Translations under genes and position numbers: made by a program | Shown: piece after piece, positions 1 through 8,900 of the stretch | Position numbering within the stretch: the stretch's first letter is position 1 | How the letters are laid out: the number at the start of each line of letters is the position of its first letter | Notes under the pieces: model-generated | Seen by the model: the letters and a program-made list of their open reading frames with translations, nothing else | The model's database searches: none | Told to the model about the DNA's origin: nothing | NCBI GenBank assembly: GCA_031969915.1 | Contig: DALYJJ010000043.1 | Coordinates: 1-43,348 of the forward strand | DNA from: DALYJJ01 sp031969915 | GTDB lineage: Bacteria > Acidobacteriota > Terriglobia > Bryobacterales > Bryobacteraceae | Length of the DNA: 43,348 nt | Reading direction: 5' to 3'

Positions 1-568
1 GCACGTGCAGGAGTTCGTGGCAGGCGATGGCCAGTTGCGCCGCCTCGTCGAGCTCACTGAAATTCGGCGGCGTCAACACCACCGGCCGCAGGAACCCGAA
101 CGTCACGGGGCCGCCCAGACCCGCCGCCGTCCGGAAATCGGCGGTGGCGCCGGTGAGCCGCCGCGCCGTTTCCACCGCCGGAAGCGGGGCGAGCGGCGTC
201 GAGCGCGTCCGGTAGCGCCGCAGCCGCGCCATGCCCAGCAGCAGCCAGAGCACGCGCAGCAACACTCCGCCCGCCAGGACGGCGAAGGCGGCAGTTTCAA
301 GAGGGATCGAAGCGGGCGCCGCGGCGGCCGGCCCTGGCTCCGCCGGCGCGTAAGCCTCCGGCCGCGTTTGTGGGGCCGCCACCTCGATGGTCTCGGCGCG
401 CCACGGCTGGAGGAAGGGCAGAAACAACGCCAGGGCGAGCAATAGCTGTCCCCATCCCAGCGGCGTCCGCAGGCGCAGCAGCCGCGGCAACAGAAGTCCC
501 ACACCCACCAGAACCGCGATCTGAACGCTCAGCGCCATCAGATTGCCCAGCCCATACCCGTGCGTCAT
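1..568 (-). CDS. BlaR1/MecR1-type M56 sensor metallopeptidase, N-terminal part (cut by window edge)
   Basis: Membrane zinc peptidase of the M56 family, which senses a signal and triggers loss of the partner BlaI repressor. The frame is open from the ATG at 566-568 to base 1 (189 codons). It begins MTHGYGLGNLMALSVQ and has hydrophobic segments at about residues 9-30, 37-50 and 85-105. The last readable residues are CHELLHV, so the window ends inside the HExxH-like zinc motif. The catalytic core and sensor domain lie outside. The start codon overlaps the blaI stop as ATGA, so the two genes are translationally coupled. In acidobacteria such pairs are common and the ligand is usually unknown, so a beta-lactam signal should not be assumed. 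Family assignment is firm; the stimulus is not. Confidence 0.85.
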   Translation of the reverse strand, partial: MTHGYGLGNLMALSVQIAVLVGVGLLLPRLLRLRTPLGWGQLLLALALFLPFLQPWRAETIEVAAPQTRPEAYAPAEPGPAAAAPASIPLETAAFAVLAGGVLLRVLWLLLGMARLRRYRTRSTPLAPLPAVETARRLTGATADFRTAAGLGGPVTFGFLRPVVLTPPNFSELDEAAQLAIACHELLHV

Positions 569-948
569 TGGGCACGCTCCTTCCTGGCGAGCAGGCGGCG
601 GATCTCCGCGATCTCCTCCTTGCCGAGCTGATCGCTTTCCACCAGGTGCACCAGCAGCGGCTTCGCCGAGCCGTCGAAGACGCGGTTCAGAAAGTCCGCC
701 ACCATGTGCCCCACCACGCGTTTCCGCGGCTGCGTGGGCCCATAAACGTAGGCTTTCTCACCCTGCGTCTTCGCCAGGTGTCCTTTCTCCTCCAAAATGC
801 CCATCATGGTCATCACCGTGGTGTAGGCGATCTTGCGATGTTCCAGCAGCTCTTCGTACACGTCCCGCACCGTGGCGTCGCCGCGGCGCCAGACGATCTT
901 CATGATTTCCAGCTCCTGGTCGGTGAGAACGGACTTCTTGGGGCGCAT
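565..948 (-). CDS. BlaI/MecI/CopY-family transcriptional repressor
   Basis: A 127-residue winged-helix repressor, the usual length of the family. Residues about 1-75 form the winged helix (LTDQELEIMKIVW, then the recognition-helix region YTTVMTMMGILEEKGHL). The C-terminal third (HMVADFLNRVFDGS onward) is the dimerisation and cleavage segment. It is the first gene of an operon with the BlaR1-type peptidase, overlapping it by 4 bp. A perfect palindrome covers its start codon, so autoregulation is likely. The start at 948 fits family length. There is no Shine-Dalgarno sequence, in keeping with a leaderless message. The family is well supported; the controlled stress is unknown. Confidence 0.93.
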   Translation of the reverse strand: MRPKKSVLTDQELEIMKIVWRRGDATVRDVYEELLEHRKIAYTTVMTMMGILEEKGHLAKTQGEKAYVYGPTQPRKRVVGHMVADFLNRVFDGSAKPLLVHLVESDQLGKEEIAEIRRLLARKERAQ

Positions 949-983
949 ACTAATTAATTAGTACGATGCGATTAGGATGTCAA
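948..983 (-). promoter_or_regulatory. Promoter and BlaI-type palindromic operator of the blaI-blaR1 operon
   Basis: Bases 948-963 are the perfect 16-bp palindrome TACTAATTAATTAGTA. On the minus strand TTGACA (978-983) is followed after 17 nt by TAATTA (955-960), a fair -35/-10 pair. The palindrome covers the -10 and touches the ATG at 946-948. Transcription would begin near 948, at or next to the start codon. The palindrome and TTGACA are seen directly; their function is inferred from BlaI/CopY family behaviour. Confidence 0.7.
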
Positions 984-1080
984 GGGGAAAGAAGAGTCGG
1001 AGGGCGAGTAATGGTACCAATTCCGTTGCGCTGCGCGCGGTGAGGCTGCTACAGTGTCCCGATACGGAGGATTCGGTTCG

Positions 1081-1743
1081 ATGAGAGCTTTCGCCCTTTT
1101 CCTGTGCGCATTCGCCCTGGCGGTGACGAGCGCGTTCGGGGGTGTCGTCTATAGCACCAACTTTGAATCGGGGGCCGGCGCCGAGTGGTCGGGCGGCGGC
1201 AGCGTGCAAACAGCGGGCGGGCTGAGCGCCTTCGGCTTCGGACAGAATCACTGGCGGAACGATGGTTCTTCGGCAACCGTGCTGACCTTGGGCGGCCTCG
1301 CTCCGCACTCGCTGGTCACCCTCACGTTTAATTTGGCGCTCTGGGATTCCATCGATATCGGCGATCTTTTCACTGTGCAAGCGGACGCGTTGTCTCTGTT
1401 CAGCTCAACTGAGTTCGGCAACTACTTCCCTCCGGACGACCTCGGGCGTGGGCCGGGAACGCTGATCACACCGGCGTTTACCGCGTTCGCCGTTCCGGAC
1501 TACGGTTACAACTCTGGTTTCCGCGACTCCGCCCGCCGGGCCAGCTTCACGTTCGCCCACACCGCCGCGACGCTCCAGATCATCTGGCAGTATCCGTCCA
1601 CCCAGGGCGGATTGGACGAATCCTTCGGCATCGACAACGTGATTGTGGAGACCGACGCGCAATCGGTGGTCCCGGAGCCTTCGACCATGCTGCTGTTCGC
1701 CGCGGGGCTCGGGCTCGCCGGGCTCGCACGGCGGCGGAAGTAG
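1081..1743 (+). CDS. PEP-CTERM sorting domain protein (secreted, function unknown)
   Basis: A 220-residue exported protein. The N-terminus MRAFALFLCAFALAVTSAFG is a signal peptide. The C-terminus has the PEP-CTERM signal: VVPEPSTM, a hydrophobic stretch, then the basic tail ARRRK. This signal is recognised by exosortase/EpsH-type transpeptidases in bacteria with extracellular polysaccharide systems; no exosortase is visible here. The middle is rich in Gly, Ser and aromatic residues, resembling the beta-sandwich middles of other PEP-CTERM proteins, but I recognise no catalytic domain. I chose the ATG at 1081 because GGAGG (1066-1070) lies 10 nt upstream and the signal peptide starts there. An in-frame ATG lies upstream at 1054 without such support. 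The gene converges on tryptophanase with a 6-bp gap. Confidence 0.85.
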   Translation: MRAFALFLCAFALAVTSAFGGVVYSTNFESGAGAEWSGGGSVQTAGGLSAFGFGQNHWRNDGSSATVLTLGGLAPHSLVTLTFNLALWDSIDIGDLFTVQADALSLFSSTEFGNYFPPDDLGRGPGTLITPAFTAFAVPDYGYNSGFRDSARRASFTFAHTAATLQIIWQYPSTQGGLDESFGIDNVIVETDAQSVVPEPSTMLLFAAGLGLAGLARRRK

Positions 1744-1749
1744 CCGCGC

Positions 1750-3096
1750 CTAGAGCGGCCGGAATCGCGCGCTGAAGTGGCGCAGGTACGCGGGCGCGGA
1801 GACGATCTCAAAGCCGCGCAGCGACCCGCGCCGTTCGCTCACCTCAAGGATCGCCTCGACCACGTAATCGATGTGGCTTTGCGTGTAGACCCTTCTCGGG
1901 ATCGCGAGCCGCAGCAGTTCATGGCGGGCGTTGTCGCCGAACATGACCGTGCCGATCTCAACGGATCGGATACCCGCGTGCCGGTATAGCTCCACGGCCA
2001 GCGACTGCGCCGGGAACTGCGCGCGCGGGATATGGGGCAGCATGCGCCCGGCGTCGATGTAGATCGCATGCCCGCCCGGAGGCTCCACGATCGGCACGCC
2101 GCGGTCCGCGATGTGACGCCCCAGGTAAGACGTCGAAGCGATGCGGTAGCGCAGGTAGTCTTCGTCCAGGATCTCCTCCAGGCCCACGGCGACGGCCTCC
2201 AGGTCGCGCCCGGCCAGGCCTCCGTATGTCGGAAAGCCCTCGGTGAGAATCAGGAGGTTGGTTTCTTTCTCGGCCAGGCGGTCGTCGTTCGAGCAGAGCA
2301 GACCGCCGATGTTCGCGAAGGCGTCTTTCTTCGCTGAGAACGTGCAGCCGTCGGCGAGCGAAAACATTTTGCGTGCGATTTGTCGCGGCGTCCAATCTGC
2401 GTAGGCGGCCTCGCGCTGCTTGATGAACCACGCGTTTTCAGCGAAGCGGCAGGCGTCCAGGTAGAAAGGAATGCCGTGGCGGCGCGCCACTTCGCTCACC
2501 GCCTCGATGTTCCCCAGCGATACCGGCTGGCCGCCGCCGGAGTTGTTGGTCACCGTCACCATCGCCAGCGGGATCTTCTCCGCGCCAGTCTCGGCGATCA
2601 GCTTCTCAAGCGCCGCCACGTCCATGTTGCCCTTGAACGGCAATACGGACTGTGTGTCCCGCGCCTCGGCCAGCGGCAGATCGACGGCCCGGGCGCCGGT
2701 GAACTCGATATTCGCCCGGGTGGTGTCGAAATGCGTGTTGTTGGGAACCACGTGCCCGGGCTTGCAGAGGACGCTGAAGAGAATGCGCTCGGCGGCGCGG
2801 CCCTGATGGGTGGGAATGATGTTGCGGAATCCGGTGAGCTCCTGAGCCGTCTTCTGCAGCCGGTAGAAACTTTCGCCGCCGGCGTAGGACTCGTCGCCAC
2901 GCATCATCGCCGCCCACTGCTCGGTGGACATGGCGCTGGTGCCGGAATCGGTGAGCAGATCGATGAGAATGTCTTCGGCTTTCAGAAGGAAGAGATTGTA
3001 CCCGGCGGCTTCCAGAAATCGTTCGCGCTGGGCGGGAGAGACGTGGTGAAGGGGTTCGACGCTTTTGATCCGGAAGGGCTCAATGATGGTCTTCAC
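1750..3096 (-). CDS. tnaA: Tryptophanase (L-tryptophan indole-lyase)
   Basis: A PLP enzyme splitting L-tryptophan into indole, pyruvate and ammonia. The 448 residues match the beta-eliminating lyase family end to end (EPFRIKSVEP, IDLLTDSGT, IPTHQGR, FSAKKDA with the PLP lysine at about 257, FPTYGGL, FPAQSLA, LRHFSARF). Tyrosine phenol-lyase is the close alternative. Three positions that separate the two match tryptophanase: Asp124 in HFDTTR (Thr in tyrosine phenol-lyase), Ile381 in SVEIG (Arg there) and His440 in LRHFSARF (Phe there). The start is GTG (3094-3096), weakly supported by CCAGG. It stands alone, without a tnaB permease or a recognisable tnaC leader. A strong hairpin lies 13 bp upstream. 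Cytoplasmic; the pyruvate and ammonia could feed growth and the indole could be a signal. Confidence 0.9.
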   Translation of the reverse strand: MKTIIEPFRIKSVEPLHHVSPAQRERFLEAAGYNLFLLKAEDILIDLLTDSGTSAMSTEQWAAMMRGDESYAGGESFYRLQKTAQELTGFRNIIPTHQGRAAERILFSVLCKPGHVVPNNTHFDTTRANIEFTGARAVDLPLAEARDTQSVLPFKGNMDVAALEKLIAETGAEKIPLAMVTVTNNSGGGQPVSLGNIEAVSEVARRHGIPFYLDACRFAENAWFIKQREAAYADWTPRQIARKMFSLADGCTFSAKKDAFANIGGLLCSNDDRLAEKETNLLILTEGFPTYGGLAGRDLEAVAVGLEEILDEDYLRYRIASTSYLGRHIADRGVPIVEPPGGHAIYIDAGRMLPHIPRAQFPAQSLAVELYRHAGIRSVEIGTVMFGDNARHELLRLAIPRRVYTQSHIDYVVEAILEVSERRGSLRGFEIVSAPAYLRHFSARFRPL

Positions 3097-3108
3097 GCCT
3101 GGAGTCTA

Positions 3109-3145
3109 GCACCGGGGGGCGGCCCCGCTGGACCGCCCCCGGTGC
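3109..3145 (-). terminator. GC-rich hairpin between the BON gene and tnaA
   Basis: The arms GCACCGGGGGGCGG (3109-3122) and CCGCCCCCGGTGC (3133-3145) pair with one bulge around a 10-nt loop. No U-run follows on either strand, so it is not a classical intrinsic terminator. It may end the BON-gene transcript with help, or act in the tnaA leader. The structure is seen; the role is a guess. Confidence 0.4.
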
Positions 3146-3165
3146 GCCCCCCCGGCACAGATCGT

Positions 3166-3690
3166 TCAGACGATGCGCAATTCGTTGGTCACCGAGAACA
3201 CGCCGAACACCGTGTTCGCCGCGATGAAGGCGAGACTGCGATCCATCTCGCGGCTCACCGCGCCGGTGAGCGTGACGTTCCCGTTCTTCACGATGATGTG
3301 AATCGAGGGCACCGCGCCCATCGCGTACTGCGGCTGCAACTGCCGGTACACCGCACGAAACACGCGCAGGCGGATGGCGTCGTCGAAGGGCGACAACGGC
3401 AGCACCTCGATTTCGTTCTTCACGGTATCCACGCCTTCCAGCCGCTTCACGACATTCTCGGCGTCCGACTTGAGAGTCGGGCGGATCACCTGACCGGACA
3501 GGGTCACCGTGCCGCCGTCGATGCGGTATTGCAGGTTGTCGAACACGCCATACCAGGGCAGCGTCACCAGTTCATGGCGAACGCGCTGGGCCAGGGACTT
3601 TTCCGATTTCTTCGGGGCGCCTGCGGCGAGCCCGGAGCCGGCGGCCAGAGCGCCGGCCAAAATCACGGTTGCGAGCGTCTTGAGTTTCAT
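3166..3690 (-). CDS. Exported protein with two BON domains
   Basis: A 174-residue protein. The signal peptide is MKLKTLATVILAGALAAGSG followed by a cleavage region LAAGAPK. Two BON domains follow at roughly residues 35-95 (ending VDTVKNEIEVLP) and 105-172 (HIIVKNGNVTLTGAVSREMDRS). BON domains occur in periplasmic or outer-membrane proteins such as OsmY and are linked to phospholipid or envelope binding. The ATG at 3690 is preferred to one 18 bp upstream because AGGAGG stands right before it and the signal peptide starts there. It lies between dcd and tnaA with its own gaps, so it is probably a single transcription unit. The binding partner is unknown. Confidence 0.87.
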   Translation of the reverse strand: MKLKTLATVILAGALAAGSGLAAGAPKKSEKSLAQRVRHELVTLPWYGVFDNLQYRIDGGTVTLSGQVIRPTLKSDAENVVKRLEGVDTVKNEIEVLPLSPFDDAIRLRVFRAVYRQLQPQYAMGAVPSIHIIVKNGNVTLTGAVSREMDRSLAFIAANTVFGVFSVTNELRIV

Positions 3691-3810
3691 CGTTTCCTCC
3701 TCCGACACACCAGTAGATGTGCCCCGCCAAAAGGCCGTTGCGCCGCGCGCAAACCTTTACCGGACTTTTACAAGTTCGGGTTTGAGGAGGGGGGCGGAAA
3801 GCGCGGTCCG

Positions 3811-4392
3811 CTACTTCGTCTCTGTTCGCACTTCGCTGACCAGCTTGCTCGCCAGCGGGCCGGTCTGTCCGGCGTACTTGTTCCCTGGCTTCTTATAGTA
3901 GGGAACGGAGACGGGCGAGGAGAGTTGTTCGAAGGTGAACGAACAGATGCGCATGCCCGGGTACAACGCCACGGGCATCCGCCCGAGGTTGCTCAGTTCG
4001 AGCGTTGCGTTTCCCCGCCAGCCGGGATCGAACAATCCCGCCGTGCCGTGCACGATGATCCCGATGCGCCCCAGGCTCGACCGGCCCTCGAGTCGTCCCA
4101 ACACGTCGTCGTCCAACTCGAGCGACTCCTCCGTGATGGCCAGCACAAACTCGCGCGGCTGCAGGATGAACGGCTCGCCGGGCTTCACCACCACTTCCGT
4201 CATCAGGTCCTGAATCGGCACCTTCTCGCGGAGGTCGATGTAGGCGTACCGGCTGTGCTCGAACACGCTGAACGTCCGCCCCAGGCGGAAGTCCACCGAA
4301 CAACTCCCATACTGCTCGGGCGGCAATTCGGGGCTCACCCGGATCTTGCCCTTCTCCATGTAGCGCTTGATATCGACGTCGGAAAGAACCAT
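3811..4392 (-). CDS. dcd: dCTP deaminase
   Basis: A cytoplasmic enzyme turning dCTP into dUTP for thymidylate synthesis. The 193-residue length is normal. Conserved motifs are GSCSVDFRLG (29-38), EGRSSLGR (102-109, with Ser105 and Arg109), HGTAGLFDPGW (115-125) and TLELSN with Glu132, the residue matching the catalytic Glu138 of the E. coli enzyme. Tail residues YYKKPGNKYAGQ fit the nucleotide-closing C-terminus of the family. I place the start at MVLSDVDIKRYM (4392), the family N-terminus; the longer frame reaching 4467 adds an unrelated extension. Some family members also have dUTPase activity, which cannot be excluded from sequence alone. It is flanked by unrelated genes. Confidence 0.93.
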   Translation of the reverse strand: MVLSDVDIKRYMEKGKIRVSPELPPEQYGSCSVDFRLGRTFSVFEHSRYAYIDLREKVPIQDLMTEVVVKPGEPFILQPREFVLAITEESLELDDDVLGRLEGRSSLGRIGIIVHGTAGLFDPGWRGNATLELSNLGRMPVALYPGMRICSFTFEQLSSPVSVPYYKKPGNKYAGQTGPLASKLVSEVRTETK

Positions 4393-4483
4393 AGTGCTCC
4401 GCCTGTCTGGAAGGTGGAAGCGCCATCGTAGCAGCTTTGCCGGCGCCAGGACGAAGGCGGCGCGCACCGCTGCCGCGGCAACG

Positions 4484-5905
4484 CTACGGCGCGCGCGCGG
4501 CCAGTTCGGTCCGCAATCGCTCGGCGGCCTCGGCGGACTCTTCGGCGCGCCCGGCCTCGCGCAGTGCGATCACCAGTTGCTGGAGCGCCTGCCGATTGCG
4601 CCCGTCCTGCGCGAGCGCCAGGCGCAACGCCCGAATCGCCTCCTGCGGCCGCCCCCCGGCGCGATAGAGCTTGCCCAGCAGCGCGTGCGCACGGGCAAAC
4701 TCCGGCTTCGCCTTCACCGCGGCCTCCAGCAACTCCCGCGGTTCCGCCCGCTCCTCGGGCCGCGCTCGCAGCAGCGCATCGGCCAGCAGATACGACAACA
4801 CCGGATCGCCCGGCCGCCGCGCCAGGCCCGCGCGGAGCGCTGCGGCGGCTTCCTCGGGCCGGCTTTGATCGGTGAGCAGAACGCCCTGGCCCGCGGCGCC
4901 CAGGCTCAGGCGCGGCGCCAACCGGTCCGCTTCGTCGAAGGCGCGCAGCGCCTCTTCGGTTCTCCCCAATTGGAACAGCGCCGTGCCGCGCAGCGAGTGC
5001 AACCGGGCCGATCCCGCCGCTTTCGCGAGCCCCAACGCCGCGATCTCTTCCGCACGCCGCCAGTTCCGGTGCTGCGCCGCCACCACGCCGAAATCGACGT
5101 ACGGGCGCTCGTCTTCGGTCCCCGAACTCANNNNNNNNNNCGCGATGCGCTCCGGAACGCGGCCGGGATCCTGCTCCAGCAGCGGCAGGGCGCGTTGCAG
5201 ATCCCCCGCCTCGGCGTGCAGCACGCCCAGGAAGCTCATCGCCGCGGGTAGCGTTTGTCCGGCCAGCACACCGGCCGCCTCGTCGCGCCGGCCCGCGGCC
5301 CGCAGCGCCACCCCGAGATTGTACGCCGCGTCGGCGCTCGCCGGGTTCGCATCGCGCGCCGTCCGCAGCACCGCCACTGCCTCCGTCGCGCGGCCGGTGT
5401 CCACCAGGCATTGGGCGAATTGCGAGGCGGCTAGCGGATCGCGCTCCACCATCGCGCGCGCCGCGCCGAAATGCGGCAACGCCGCGCTGCACTCGCCCCG
5501 CTCAAAAGCAAGCACGGCCGCCATCGCGTGCGCGGTCGCATCGCCCGGCGCGGCCTTCAGCAACCGGTCGAGAAAACCCGGCGCGCGCGGCGAACGCGCG
5601 CGGTAGGCCGTGTCCGCGCCACCGCGCAACGCGGCGGCGAAACCGGGCGAAACGCGCAGGGCCCGGTCGAAACTGTTCAGGCTTTCCTCGGTGCGGCCCA
5701 GGCCGGCCAGCGCGAAGCCGCGTGCGGTCCAGAGCGCGGGATCGTTCGGCGCGCGGGCCACCAGTGCGTCGGCCCGCGCCAAGGCCTCCGCGTGACGGCC
5801 TTCACGCAACGGCCGCGCCACGCCCGGGTCGAGCGCCTGCCCACCCGGCAGTGAACCAACGATCGCGCCCAGCGCGAGGATCAGTCCCGGTCTAAAACTG
5901 AACAC
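4484..5905 (-). CDS. Exported TPR-repeat protein, coupled to the Oar-type receptor (contains an assembly gap)
   Basis: About 473 residues. A signal-like N-terminus (MFSFRPGLILALGAIVGSL) is followed by tandem tetratricopeptide repeats to the end, for example EALARADALVARAPNDPALW and EEALRAFDEADRLAP. TPRs are protein-binding scaffolds; no enzyme domain is visible. The start is GTG (5903-5905), and its first 14 bases overlap the end of the upstream receptor gene, so it is translated by coupling. It therefore shares the LacI-controlled promoter at 9202-9230. Ten N (5131-5140) interrupt it. The TPR frame is the same on both sides, so a 10-base gap, or one longer by a multiple of 3, keeps the gene open. 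Oar receptor plus TPR pairs are common in Solibacter-like genomes, suggesting a helper role at the envelope. Confidence 0.82.
   Translation of the reverse strand: MFSFRPGLILALGAIVGSLPGGQALDPGVARPLREGRHAEALARADALVARAPNDPALWTARGFALAGLGRTEESLNSFDRALRVSPGFAAALRGGADTAYRARSPRAPGFLDRLLKAAPGDATAHAMAAVLAFERGECSAALPHFGAARAMVERDPLAASQFAQCLVDTGRATEAVAVLRTARDANPASADAAYNLGVALRAAGRRDEAAGVLAGQTLPAAMSFLGVLHAEAGDLQRALPLLEQDPGRVPERIAXXXXSSGTEDERPYVDFGVVAAQHRNWRRAEEIAALGLAKAAGSARLHSLRGTALFQLGRTEEALRAFDEADRLAPRLSLGAAGQGVLLTDQSRPEEAAAALRAGLARRPGDPVLSYLLADALLRARPEERAEPRELLEAAVKAKPEFARAHALLGKLYRAGGRPQEAIRALRLALAQDGRNRQALQQLVIALREAGRAEESAEAAERLRTELAARAP
5131..5140. other. Run of ten N (assembly gap) inside the TPR gene
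   Basis: Ten undetermined bases. Reading frame and TPR pattern agree on both sides, so nothing suggests a break in the gene. The true length is unknown but should be 1 modulo 3. Confidence 0.98.
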
Positions 5906-8900
5906 GCAGGCCCATCGTAACCGCTCGCGGCAACGTCTGGCCTACGCTCCGTCCGAAGTTGCCGTCGGCGAGATTCGCCACCGGCGACGTCAGGTTCACG
6001 CGGTTCAGGAGATTGAACACTTCGCCGCGCAGTTCCACGTGCGCCTTCTCCCCGACGAACCAGGGCACATCGAACGCCTTGACGATGTTCATGTTGACGT
6101 TCGCCAGCCCGGGCGCAAAGAACGTATTGCGCCCCAGCGTGCCCTGCGTGCCCGCCGTGGGCCGCGGAAAGTCGGCGGCGCGAAGCCCGCCCTTGATCCA
6201 TTCGCCGCGCGGCGCTTGAATCGAGTTCCCGAAGCCCGGCGTGTTGGGCGAGTCCCAGGCGAAACCATCCGCGTTAAAGTCGCCCGCCGGGTACGCCGCC
6301 TGGCTCACCACGGTGAACGGACGTCCGGTCTGAAAGATCGCGATGCCCGCCAGCCGCCAGTTCCCCAGCAGGTTCCGTCCCAGGCCGGACTTGAACGGCG
6401 AGGGCAGGTCCACCACGCTGTCCAGGCTCAAGCGCTGCCCGATGTGATAGTCCGCGAGCCCATGCTGCCCGAACGGGTTCTGCGCGTTGAATACGTTGCG
6501 CCCGCCGCCCACCCCGTTGTCGTTGCTCGACGTGTAGTCGGTGGCTTTGCCGAACGTGTAGATACCGCGCGCCGACACGCCGCGGCTGAAGCGCCGGCTC
6601 AGCATGAAGCTGGCGTAGTGGGCGTCCGAGATCCCGTTCGAGTTGCCGTAGATGATCTGGCCGAAGAACGGGTTCAGGCGGTTGAGCCGGCCGTCGGTCA
6701 AATCCCCCTGCACGCGGTTTACGTCGGTCTGCAGGTAGAGCCGCCGGCCGCGCGTGCCGAGATAATCGAACTCCGCGAGGAACTTCGCCGGCAGACGCTT
6801 CTGGATCGCCACGTTCCATACCTGCACGCGCGGCGCGTCCAACTCCGGATTCAGGCCCGAGATATTGGTGATCGTGTTCCTGAGCCCTCCCACCTGGTTG
6901 ATCTCGAAACCGGTGCCCGGCGGCGGTGGGAAGAACCGGCCGTCCGCGCTCCCCAACACGAAGGCCAGCGGCTCGCCGCGGCGGACATCGTTGGCCACGG
7001 CGCCGAACGCGGGCGGATTGGAGCGCCCGGCGCTGGTGTACGAAAGGTTCGCCACGCGGTTCAGGAAGATGCCCCAGCCGCCGCGAATGGCCAGGCTGCC
7101 GTCGCTGAAGACGTCCCATCCGAAACCGAACCGCGGCGTGATGCCCCAAACCGGCTTGGTGGTGACCAACCCGTCCCCCGTGGTGCGCATGAACCCGCTC
7201 GCGACCTGGTCGGCGAACGACGCGCCCGCCCCGGGATTGAAGAACGAGTACGGTGTGCCGCCGCGGTCGGCACGCGCCAACCGGCCGAAGTGATCGATCC
7301 GCACGCCCATGTTGATCGTGAAGTTCTTCCGGACCTTCCAGTCGTCCTGCGCGAACGCCCCGACGTAGCTCATGTAAATGCGCGGGTAGAGGTTCTGCGC
7401 CAGCGTGCCCGTCTTGGTGTCGACGGTGGGGCCGCTTTGCGTGATCGGACGGTCCTGAGCGAAATCGAGCAGGCTGGCGAAGGTAAAGCTTGGGCGCGCG
7501 AAACTCACCGTGAAGTTGTCCAGGTCCGCCTGGCGATCGATGTCGGCGCCGAAACGCATGTTGTGATTGCCCTTCATCCAGGAGAGCGTTTCATGCCAGT
7601 TCCAATTCTCGTGAACCCAACTGATGTCGTTCTGGCTGAAACCTTGAAAGCCGGTGATGTTGACGTTCATGAAGTCGCGCCGCGAGGTAGGCGGTGTCTG
7701 TCCGTCCACGCGCACCAGCGTCATCGACGCTTCGTTCATTAACGCCGGCGTGATCGACCGCGTCCAATTCACCTTGCCGTACATCCCGAAGTTCGGCGTG
7801 ACGATTCGTTGCAGAGGACGCGGGTTGGTCTGTTGGCCCTTGGACCAGAAGTTGTAGTAGTTGGCGAAAATGCGGTCCTTGTAGTCGCGGAAGTTGTGGT
7901 CCAGGCGCACATTCCACTGCTGCGCCGGCCGGCTCACGGTCTGGTTCACGAACGAGGTCCCGATCACCGGCATGTCTTCGGGAATGTTCGCCGGCAGCGG
8001 GAAGAACGACTGGGCGCGGATGTCGCGCACGGTCTGAAAGTTCGAAACCGGCGCGGAGCCAATGGGCGCCGAGGTGAGAATCTGCGTCGAGATGTTGTTC
8101 GGATACGTCCGGCGCAGCCAATCCATGAATTGCGGCGTCTCCGCGCGCACCACGTCCGTTTGTCCGGCCGAAGAGGCCAGCCGGAAGTAGGAGCCGAACA
8201 GGAACGTGCGGTCCTTTACCACCGGGCCGCCCAGCGTGCCGCCGAACTCGTTCCGCCGGAACACCGGAATGGAGCGCGGCGTCGCGGTTTGGAACACCGT
8301 CCGCGAGGTCAGTTCATTGTTCGTGTGGAAGTGCGACAGCGTGCCGTGTATCTGGTTTGTTCCCGACTTGGTGTACACCTCGATCATGGCGCCGCTGTTG
8401 CGCCCCTTCTCCGCGGAGAACGTTGCCGCCGCGATGCGCACCTCGGCCACCGTATCCGGCTGCGGCGTCACGTTGACGATGCCGTCGCGCGAATTGCCGT
8501 TCACGCTCGCGCCGTCGATCTGGTACTCGTTCGTCTCCTGCCGCTGCCCGGCGGCGTTGATCTGGAACCCCGGCTCCGTCTGGTAGCTGTCCTGGCTCAC
8601 TGACCCCGAGCCTGTGGCGCCGCCGAACAGCGCGCCCGCGCCAGTGATGCCCGGCGCCAGCGCCGCCACTCCGCCGTAGATATTCCGCCCGAGCATCGGC
8701 GCCTGCTCCACCGTGCGTTGCTCGATCGATCGGGCCACGGAACTCTTGCCGGTCTCGATCGCCCCGGCCTCGGCCGCCACCTCGATCGCCGCCTTCTGTT
8801 CGCCCACTGAGAGCTGCGGGTACACCGTGCGGATCTGGTTGCCCTCAATGGTGACCGATGTCTGGGCCCAGGGCTGGAACCCGGTCATCTTCACTTCGAC

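Noticed and set aside
1750..3096. Tyrosine phenol-lyase as the function
   Set aside because: The Thr, Arg and Phe specific for tyrosine phenol-lyase are replaced by Asp, Ile and His as in tryptophanase.
3097..3165. A tnaC-like leader peptide before tryptophanase
   Set aside because: The gap is only 69 bp and holds the hairpin; no short frame with a key Trp is present.
2380..4431. Plus-strand open frame of 683 codons
   Set aside because: It lies antisense to tryptophanase, the BON gene and dcd, all with clear family motifs. Its composition (Arg, His, Gly, Ala, Gln) is typical of an antisense shadow in GC-rich DNA.
6039..7742. Plus-strand open frame of 567 codons
   Set aside because: Antisense to the first Oar-type receptor, with no recognisable domain and shadow-type composition.
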